A DNA stretch of 64,000 nucleotides from Alphaproteobacteria bacterium. GTDB lineage: Bacteria > Pseudomonadota > Alphaproteobacteria > Acetobacterales > Acetobacteraceae. Below the pieces are notes generated by a model. That model did not search any database. It was given only the letters and a program-made list of their open reading frames with translations, and was not told the origin of the DNA. The first letter of the stretch is position 1. Each line of letters opens with the position of its first letter. The position numbers and the translations under genes were made by a program. Shown piece after piece: positions 44,184-51,611 of this stretch. The stretch covers positions 1 to 64,000 of the forward strand of contig JAPLOH010000110.1 in the NCBI GenBank assembly GCA_026400845.1. Direction: 5' to 3'.

Positions 44184-44318
44184 GGAAGGAAGGAAGCGCT
44201 TCTTTTTGAAAAAAGAAGCAAAAACTTTTTATCCGTTTTGCTGCGCACTCTCCCGGGAGGGCGTGCAGCAAACGGGTAGAAGTTTTTTGGTTCTTTTTTT
44301 CAAAAAAGAACTCCTTCC
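44184..44318. repeat. Dispersed palindromic repeat, copy B
   Basis: An inverted repeat fills the gap between the second binding-protein gene and the first permease gene. Its ends pair (GGAAGGA 44184-44190 / TCCTTCC 44312-44318). Inside are a left hairpin CTTCTTTTT-G-AAAAAAGAAG (44199-44218), a right hairpin GTTCTTTTTTT-C-AAAAAAGAAC (44290-44311), and a long near-perfect central stem folding about CTCCCGGGAG. It is related to copy A at 28902-29086. The permease start downstream has no visible ribosome site. Confidence 0.87.
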
Positions 44319-44327
44319 TTTTTCCTG

Positions 44328-45197
44328 ATGCGCCGCGAATCCCTCCAAGCCTGGCTCCTGCTGCTGCCCGCATTGGTTCTGCTGGTGGCCTTTACCCACT
44401 GGCCAGCGGCTACCACGATCATCGACAGCTTCTACACCACGCCCAAGGGCAGCCGCCCGCCGCGCTTCGTCGGCATCGAGAACTACGCCGACCTGATGAG
44501 CGACCCGGTGTTCTGGACCGCGCTCACCAACAACGCGATCTACGCGGTCTGGACCATCCCCGTCTCGGTGATCCTCGCACTGGTGATGGCGCTCGCCGTC
44601 AATACCGCCATGCCCGGCCGCGCTTTGGTGCGCATGGCGTATTTCACGCCGACCATGCTGCCGATGATCGCGGTCGCCAATATCTGGCTGTTTTTCTACA
44701 CGCCCGATTACGGGCTGTTCGACCACATCCTCTCCTGGTTCGGCGGCGGCCGGCACAACTGGCTCGGCGATCGCGCCACCGCCCTGCCGGCGATGATCGC
44801 GGTGGCGGTGTGGAAGGAGGCGGGGTTCTTCATGATTTTCTACCTCGCCGCCCTGCAGGCCATGCCGCCCGACCTCAAGGAATGCGCCGCCCTTGAAGGC
44901 TCTTCGCGCTGGAACTTCTTCCGCCGCGTCACCATCCCGTTGCTGATGCCCACCACCCTGTTCGTGCTGGTCAACGCGGTGATCAACGCCTTCCGCCTGG
45001 TGGACCACGTGGTGGTGATGACGCGCGGCGGGCCGGACAACGCGACCACGCTGCTGCTCTACTACATCTATGAGGCCGGGTTCCGCTTCTGGGACCAGGC
45101 GCTGGCGGCGACACTAACGGTGGTGCTGCTGGGGCTGCTCGGATTGCTGGCCTGGCTGCAATTCGGCGTGCTCGGCAAGCGGGTGCACTACCGGTGA
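44328..45197 (+). CDS. ABC transporter permease (UgpA-like)
   Basis: This 289-residue permease has six membrane segments, starting MRRESLQAWLLLLPALVLLVAFTHWPAATTIIDSFY, with the EAA loop LKECAALEGSSRWNFFRRVTIPLLMP. It resembles the UgpA subunit for glycerol-3-phosphate. It overlaps the next permease gene by four bases. The start codon lies just after the repeat, and the sequence before it (TCCTTTTTCCTG) has no purine-rich ribosome site. Confidence 0.92.
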   Translation: MRRESLQAWLLLLPALVLLVAFTHWPAATTIIDSFYTTPKGSRPPRFVGIENYADLMSDPVFWTALTNNAIYAVWTIPVSVILALVMALAVNTAMPGRALVRMAYFTPTMLPMIAVANIWLFFYTPDYGLFDHILSWFGGGRHNWLGDRATALPAMIAVAVWKEAGFFMIFYLAALQAMPPDLKECAALEGSSRWNFFRRVTIPLLMPTTLFVLVNAVINAFRLVDHVVVMTRGGPDNATTLLLYYIYEAGFRFWDQALAATLTVVLLGLLGLLAWLQFGVLGKRVHYR

Positions 45198-46003
45198 AGG
45201 TTTCGACGCGCTTCCTTGAGATCATCGGCGCCTGGATGCTGGCCATCATCTGGGTGCTGCCGCTGCTCTACGCGCTGTGGACGGCCTTCCACCCCGGGGA
45301 ATACGCCACCCGCTTCAGCCTCACCGCGCCGCTGACGCTGGAGAATTTCCACAACGCCTGGGCCGCCGCCCCCTTCGCCCGCTACTTCCTCAACACCACC
45401 ATTCTGGTGACGCTGATCCTGGTGGCGCAGTTCATCATCTGCACCCCCGCCGCCTTCGCCTTCGCGCGCATGGAGTTCGCGGGGCGCAACGTGGTGTTCG
45501 CCATCATGCTGATGCAGCTGATGATCATGCCGGACGTGCTGCTGGTGGGGAATTACCGCAGCATGGCGAAACTCGGGCTGGTGGACACCATCCTGGCGAT
45601 CGCGCTGCCCTATCTCGGCTCCGCCTTCGGCATTTTCCTCCTGCGCCAGACCTTCCTCACCGTGCCGCAGCAACTGGATGATGCCGCGCGGCTGGAGGGC
45701 TGCACCCTGCTCGGTCGGCTCTGGCGCGTCTACGTGCCGCTCGCCCGGCCGACCTACATCGCCTACGGGCTGGTGAGCGTCTCCTACCATTGGAACAACT
45801 TCCTCTGGCCGCTGGTGATCACCAACTCGGTCGACACCCGCCCACTCACCGTCGGCCTCTCGGTGTTCGCCTCGACCGATCAGGGCATCGACTGGTCGAT
45901 CATCACGGCCGCGACGCTGATGACCAGCGCGCCGCTGCTGGTGGCCTTCCTGCTGTTCCAGCGCCAGTTCGTGCAGAGTTTCATGCGCGCGGGAATCCGT
46001 TGA
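45194..46003 (+). CDS. ABC transporter permease (UgpE-like)
   Basis: This 269-residue permease starts FLEIIGAWMLAIIWVLPLLYALWTAFHPGEYATRF, with the EAA loop QQLDDAARLEGCTLLGRLWRVYVPLARPT and NNFLWPLVITNSVDTRPLTVGL. The layout and position match UgpE. It completes the transporter operon (ATPase, two binding proteins, two permeases). Confidence 0.92.
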   Translation: MKVSTRFLEIIGAWMLAIIWVLPLLYALWTAFHPGEYATRFSLTAPLTLENFHNAWAAAPFARYFLNTTILVTLILVAQFIICTPAAFAFARMEFAGRNVVFAIMLMQLMIMPDVLLVGNYRSMAKLGLVDTILAIALPYLGSAFGIFLLRQTFLTVPQQLDDAARLEGCTLLGRLWRVYVPLARPTYIAYGLVSVSYHWNNFLWPLVITNSVDTRPLTVGLSVFASTDQGIDWSIITAATLMTSAPLLVAFLLFQRQFVQSFMRAGIR

Positions 46004-46082
46004 CCAGACCGGGATTAGCGTTCCGGTAAGCCATTTCCGTCAAGCTGTCCGACCAAGGACACCTTGCGAAAGGCGTGGCTGG

Positions 46083-48085
46083 ATGATGACCGATGATGGA
46101 GTGCGGGCCGATAATAAGCGCGGCGGCGGTATCGCCGTGCGGATGCGCGGCGGGGTGCTGCACCTCACCCTCGCAGGGCTGGCCGGCGCCGCCATCGGCA
46201 TCGGCGCCGTGCTGACCTACGGCACTCAGGTGCGTGAGATGGAGGCGGCGGCCGATCGCGCGATAACCGGCGAGCGGATCAATGGCACGATCAACGCAGT
46301 GGTGATGGATTCGCGCGGCATGTACATGTCCCGCAGCGTCGCCGAACTCGAAAAATTCGCGCCGCCCCTCCTCGCCAACCTGGTGCGCCTGGAGGATCTG
46401 GCGCGCGCTTGGGAAGAAAAATTGCCGGCAGGGCGGCGCGGCGAAATCGCCGATGCCCAGACCCAGTTGCGCCGCTTCGTCGAACTGCGCCGTCAGATGG
46501 TCGCTGCTGGGCGGCGCGAAGGCCCGCGGCGGCGGACGCCATTGGCAACAACGATGTCAATCGCGCGACCCGCCAGGCGTTGAACGCGGTCATCCAGCGC
46601 CTCGCCGCCGCCAATCAGGCCGAGCTCGACACCGTGGTCGCCACCGTCGCGGCATCCCGTCAGGTGATCCTGCTGCTGCTCGCCAGTATCGGCGGCGGTG
46701 GCACTTTGGTCGCGGCGCTACTTGCGGTGCTCTTCACCACGTGCAGCATCGCCCGCCCGCTCACCGGCATGGTAGCTGCGATGCGCGCGCTCGCCGGCGG
46801 GGAGACTGGCGTCGCCATCGCCGGGACGGCCAAGCGCGACGAGATCGGCCAGATGGCCCGCGCGCTGGAAGTCTTCCGCGATCAGGCGATCGAGAACCGC
46901 CTGTTGGCCAGCCAGAAGGAGCAGGCAGAAGGGGTAGCCGAACGCGACAAAAGCACGGCGTTGATGCGCATGGCCAGCGATGTCGAGAGTGAAGCCTCGC
47001 GCGCGATGACGGTGATCGCCGAACGTGGTCAGGAGATGGCGCGCGCCGCCGAGACCATGGCCAATTCCGCATCGCAGACCGACCACGCCGCCCGCGGCGC
47101 GCTGGAGGCGGCTGGCGAGGCGGAGCTTGCCGCCCACGCGGCCGCGGCTGCGACCGAGCAACTCACCGCGTCGATCCGCACGATCGGTGGTCAGGTCACC
47201 CATGCCAGCGCCACGGTGACCCGGGCGGTCGGCATCAGCACGGCGGCGCGTGGCGCCTTCGATGCCCTCGATACCCGCGTCGGCCGGATCAGCACCGTCG
47301 CCGACATGATCGCCGATATCGCTGGGCGGACCAATTTGCTGGCATTGAACGCGACGATAGAGGCCGCCCGCGCCGGCGATGCCGGCAAGGGCTTCGCGGT
47401 GGTGGCCAGCGAAGTCAAGCAGCTTGCCGCCCAGACGGCACGGGCGACCGCGGAAATCGCCCTGCTCATCGCCAGCGTGCGCGAGGCCACGGCGGATGCG
47501 GCGGGGGCGGTGCGCGAGATCGGCTCAACGGTCAGCGATATCGACGCGATCGCCAGTGCGATCGCCACGGGCATGTCGCAGCAGGCGGAGGCCACGGCGG
47601 AGATTGCGCGCACCGTGGCTGGCACCGCCGCGTCGGTCATGGTCATCCGCACCCGCAACGAGGCCGTCCTGCGCGAGGCTGGCACGACCGGCACGGTCGC
47701 AAGTGGCGTGCGCGCTGACACTGCGGCGCTGGTCAGTACCGTCAGTGCGCTGCGCCATGCGCTGGTCGAAACCCTGCGCACCTCGACCGAGGACGTCAAC
47801 CGCCGGTTGACGCCGCGCTTCGCCGCCTCTGGCGAGGCCACCAACAAGCGCGGCGACGGACGTTCTGACAAGATGAGCATGGTCGACATCGGCGCCGGTG
47901 GGCTGCGGGTCTCCGGTCAGCCCACGTTGAGTGTGGGCGAGCGCGTTGCCGTGGCACTACCCGGCGGGGCACAACCGATCGCCGCCGTCGTGCGATCCAG
48001 CGGAGGCGGCAGCGCCGGACTTGCCGCCACGATCGACGCTGCCACCCTCGCCCGTATCGCTCCTGCGGCCGTCGCGGCGGCTTGA
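46083..48085 (+). pseudogene. Methyl-accepting chemotaxis protein with C-terminal PilZ-like domain, frameshifted
   Basis: The N-terminal part (46083-46583 frame) has a membrane helix (LHLTLAGLAGAAIGIGAVLTYG) and a helical sensor region; the rest lies in another frame from about 46530: second membrane helix ([25 protein letters not shown]), HAMP ([19 protein letters not shown]), signalling tip ([40 protein letters not shown]) and a C-terminal PilZ-like domain (NRRLTPRF then [14 protein letters not shown], the RxxxR and D/NxSxxG c-di-GMP pattern). Adding one C to the CCC at 46523-46525 joins them in frame. As written the receptor is broken; it may instead be a sequence error. Confidence 0.8.
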
Positions 48086-48173
48086 GGCTGCCGAGGCCCG
48101 GTTCCAACCGGCCCGCTCATGGACTACAGCAGGTCATGGCGCAGAGTGGCCGCGCCGCATGGAGTACCCTGCA

Positions 48174-48962
48174 ATGTCCGACGCCCTGCAACGTCGCCTC
48201 GAAACCGCCATCGCCATCGCCACCGAGGCCGGGCAGATGGCGCTGCGGATGCGCCCGCCAGCGGGCGGCGCCGTGGCCACGCTGAAGGACCGGCAGGACT
48301 GGTTGACCGAGGCAGACGGCGCAGTGGAGAATTTCATTTCCGACCGCCTCGCGAGCGCCTTCCCGGCCGACGGCTTCCAGGGCGAGGAGACCGGGAAGGG
48401 TCGCCAAGGCGTGCTGACCTGGGTGGTCGACCCGATCGACGGCACCTCCAACTTCGCCCGCGGCGCCGCGCGGTTCTGCGTCTCGCTTGGTCTCATCGAG
48501 GGGCGCCAATCGGTCGCCGGTGTGCTGGTGGCCCCTGCCTTGGACGAGACCTTCGCGGCCCGGTTGGGCGGCGGCGCGACGCTGAACGGTGCGCCGATCC
48601 GCGCCGCCAACACCGAGGATCTCGCCCGTGCCCAGGTGGAATGCGGCTGGTCGCACCGTCGGTCCAATGCTGACTTCTACCGCATGGTGCAGGGCGTGAT
48701 GGACGCCGGCGCCATGCTGCGGGCCGGCGGCTCGGGCGCGCTGGGCCTGGCCGACGTCGCCGCCGGCCGGATCGACGCCTATATCGAGCAGCACATCAAT
48801 TTGTGGGACGTGGCCGCGGTGATGGCGATCCTCGCCGAGTCAGGCGCCGTGGTGTCGGATTTCACCGCCGGCACTGGCATGACTGAGGGCAACCGTATTT
48901 TCGCCGCCGCGCCGGGCATCGCTGCGGCGCTGCGACAGGCCACGGGGTTCGTGGACGCATAG
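48174..48962 (+). CDS. Inositol monophosphatase family protein
   Basis: This 262-residue magnesium-dependent phosphatase has the metal-site motifs GFQGEETGKGRQG, WVVDPIDGTSNFARG and NLWDVAAVMAILAESGA. It may act on inositol phosphate, 3'-phosphoadenosine phosphate or histidinol phosphate; SuhB-type and HisN-type enzymes share these motifs and the substrate cannot be separated here. ATG 48174 follows a GGAG at 48161-48164; ATG 48159 is an in-frame alternative. The MFS pseudogene begins one base after the stop. Confidence 0.88.
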   Translation: MSDALQRRLETAIAIATEAGQMALRMRPPAGGAVATLKDRQDWLTEADGAVENFISDRLASAFPADGFQGEETGKGRQGVLTWVVDPIDGTSNFARGAARFCVSLGLIEGRQSVAGVLVAPALDETFAARLGGGATLNGAPIRAANTEDLARAQVECGWSHRRSNADFYRMVQGVMDAGAMLRAGGSGALGLADVAAGRIDAYIEQHINLWDVAAVMAILAESGAVVSDFTAGTGMTEGNRIFAAAPGIAAALRQATGFVDA

Positions 48963-48963
48963 C

Positions 48964-50094
48964 TTGAGCCTGCGGGCGACCCAGCGGCGGCTCGCCCTCG
49001 CGCTCGGCGCCAGCCAGGTGCTGGCCTGGGCGAGCACCTTCTACATCCCGGCGACCATGATCGGCCTCGCGAGCGCCGAACTCGGAGTCTCGCGCACCTG
49101 GCTGCTCGGCGGCTTCTCCTGGTCCCTGCTGGTCTCCGCGATGTGCGCGCCGCGGATCGGCCGGTTCATTGACGCCCATGGCGGCAAACCGGTCCTGGTC
49201 GGCGGCGCGCTGGTCACCGCGGCGGGGCTGGTGGTGCTGGCGATGGCGGGCTCGCTACTCCACTGGTATGCGGCCTGGACGGTGCTCGGCGTCGGCATGG
49301 CGCTCGGGCTCTATGACACGGCATTTGCCACCATCGGCCGTCTCCTCGGGCGTGACGCGCGCCCGGCAATCGTGGGGGTGACGCTGATGGGCGGGTTTGC
49401 GAGTTCCGTCGGCTTTCCGACCGGCACCTGGCTCGCCGCGAGTTTCGGCTGGCGTGCCTCGGTGCTGGCCTATGCGGCGATGCAACTCGCGGTGATCCTG
49501 CCGATCATCCTCGCCTTCATCCCGCGCGACCCCGGCCCGCCGCACCCCATCATCGCCCGACCGGCTCCAGCGCCCGGGGCGATGACCGGGCGCACTGCCT
49601 TCGCGTTGCTCGCAGTGTTCTTCACCAGCCGCGCGGGGATCGGCGCGTTGATCTCGGTGCACGCGCTGGTGCTGCTGAAGGGGATGGGGCTGTAGTGGGT
49701 GGCCTGTTGGCAGGAGGCATGCTGCTTGTTCAGTTGATTCCGTTGAAAGCAATTCGTACGCTCAACGATCGTTCGACGCATCAATTGATGCAGTTGCTTC
49801 GTGGCCTTTCGAGCGATGCTGGGCGGTGCGCCGGCGCTGGTGTTCGCCATCGGCTATGGCCTCAGCAACGGTATCCTGACCATCAACCGCGGTACGCTGC
49901 CGATGCATGTGTTCGGGCCGGCGGGCTATGCGACCTTGCTGGGCCGGCTCGCGCTGCCGAGCCTACTGGCGCAGGCCATCATGCCCACCCTCGCCGCGCC
50001 GCTGATCGACACGATGCCGGCGAGTTGGACATTCGCCGCATTGGGCGCGATTTCGCTCGCGGCCTTCGCATGTCTGCTGCCGCTGAAACGATGA
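48964..50094 (+). pseudogene. MFS transporter, disrupted by an internal deletion/replacement
   Basis: The first part (TTG 48964 to TAG 49695) holds about seven membrane segments (ALGASQVLAWASTFYIPATMI to GIGALISVHALVLLKGMGL). The last three helices appear at about 49815-50094 in another frame (LGGAPALVFAIGYGLSNGILTINRGTLPMHVFGPAGYATLLGRLALPSLLAQA to LPLKR). The sequence between (about 49696-49810) is AT-richer and does not read as membrane helices in either frame. Helices 8-9 are therefore missing, so the gene is dead or makes two fragments. Confidence 0.8.
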
Positions 50095-50110
50095 CCGTGC
50101 CGTAGCGGGT

Positions 50111-50305
50111 TCAGCCCTGGGTGGGCGTCGAGCCGCTCGTCTTGGCCTTCGGTGCCTTGTGGGCGGTCTTGGGGCTGGCTGGCTTCATGGTTTTCTTGGC
50201 GGGAAGCCGCTTCTTCGCGCCACTATTCTCTGACGTCTGGGCCATGGCGGCGCCCGGGATGGACAGGCCAATGGCGGCGAGCAGGGCTCTACGGTTGATG
50301 ATCAC
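50111..50305 (-). CDS. Small secreted Lys/Pro-rich protein
   Basis: This 64-residue protein starts at GTG 50305 and has a clear signal peptide (INRRALLAAIGLSIPGAAMAQ), followed by a basic tail (KKRLPAKKTMKPASPKTAHKAPKAKTSGSTPTQG). The tail may bind nucleic acid, LPS or cell wall, but no family is recognised. It lies alone between the MFS remnant and prfB. Confidence 0.6.
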   Translation of the reverse strand: MIINRRALLAAIGLSIPGAAMAQTSENSGAKKRLPAKKTMKPASPKTAHKAPKAKTSGSTPTQG

Positions 50306-50434
50306 GGCGGCGCTCCAGAATGGCGGTTGCGGCAGGGCGGTTATGTTCAGGCTTGACGCGAACAAGTCGCGCTACGTGCCTGAAATATCAATGCACCTCT
50401 TGTCGCGTCGTGGCAAGGTCTTTCAGAATTCCGC

Positions 50435-51566
50435 CTATTGCGCCTGCGCCGAGGCGTCCGAGCGGGTGGCGCCGACGCGGGCGGCCAGGGCGGCGGCCAT
50501 GAAGGCGTCGAGATCGCCGTCGAGCACCGCGTCGGGGTTGCCTTTTTCGACGCCGGTGCGGAGGTCCTTCACCATCTGATAGGGCGCCAGCACGTAGCTG
50601 CGGATCTGGTGGCCCCAGCCGATCGCGGTTTTGGCGTCTTCCTGCGCCGTGCTGATGGCCTCGCGGCGTTGCAGCTCGGCCTCGTACATCCGCGCCTTCA
50701 GCATCCCCATCGCGGTGGCGCGGTTGCGGTGTTGGCTGCGGTCGGTCTGGCAGGCGACGACGATGCCGGACGGGAGATGCGTTATGCGAATGGCGGACTC
50801 GGTCTTGTTGACGTGCTGGCCCCCGGCACCGGAGGCGCGGTAGGTGTCGACCTTGAGGTCCGACGGGTCGATCTCGATTTCGATGGTATCGTCCACCACC
50901 GGATAGACCCATACGCTGGCGAAACTGGTCTGCCGCCGCGCCGCGGCATCGAAGGGCGAGATGCGCACAAGGCGATGCACGCCCGATTCGGTCTTGAGCC
51001 AGCCATAGGCGTTGTCGCCCGTGATCTGGAGGGTCACCGATTTCAGCCCGGCCTGCTCGCCTTCGCTCTGGTCGAGCATCTGTATCTTGTAGTTGTGCTT
51101 CTCCGCCCAGCGCGAATACATCCGCATCAGCATCTCGGCCCAGTCCTGCGCCTCGGTGCCGCCGGCGCCTGCGTTGATTTCCATGTAGCAGTCATTGCCG
51201 TCGGCCTCGCCGGACAGCAGGCTCTCGAACTCGCGGCGCTTGGCTTCCTCGGCGAGCACCCTCAGCGTGGCGAGCCCCTCGGTGACCATCGCCGACTCGC
51301 TTTCGGCCTCCGCCATCTCGATCAGCTCAATGGTGTCGGCGACCTCGGTTTCGAGCCGGATCACGCCCTCGATCAGACCAGCGAGGCGGTTGCGTTCACG
51401 CATCAGCTCCTGCGCCTTCGCGGCGTCGTTCCAGACGTCGGGATCCTCGGCGCGGTGGTTCAGTTCCTCGAGGCGAGGAAGCGCGACATCCCAGTCAAAG
51501 ATGCCTCCTCAGCAGCGCGACGGACTGCTTGATCTGTTGGTTGAGGGCGTCGGATTCGGCGGACAT
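50435..51566 (-). CDS. prfB: Peptide chain release factor 2 (RF2), with programmed +1 frameshift
   Basis: RF2 recognises UGA and UAA. Reading starts at ATG 51566 ([23 protein letters not shown], 23 codons) and meets an in-frame TGA at 51495-51497; the protein continues in the +1 frame from 51496 ([36 protein letters not shown]) to the stop at 50435, about 376 residues in all. The catalytic GGQ is in [16 protein letters not shown] and the codon-reading SPF tripeptide in [12 protein letters not shown]. The upstream mrcA gene ends 45 bases before this start. The shift is regulated by RF2 level (established for the family). Confidence 0.95.
51494..51509 (-). promoter_or_regulatory. RF2 programmed +1 frameshift site
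   Basis: On the minus strand AGGAGG CAT CTT TGA C reads exactly like the classical RF2 site (AGG GGG TAT CTT TGA C in E. coli): a Shine-Dalgarno-like hexamer, a three-base spacer, the slippery CTT codon and the TGA C stop. Confidence 0.95.
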
Positions 51567-51611
51567 GGTCTCGTCTTCCGGTGAAAAATCAGGAGAACAA
51601 TGAGGGGCGCG

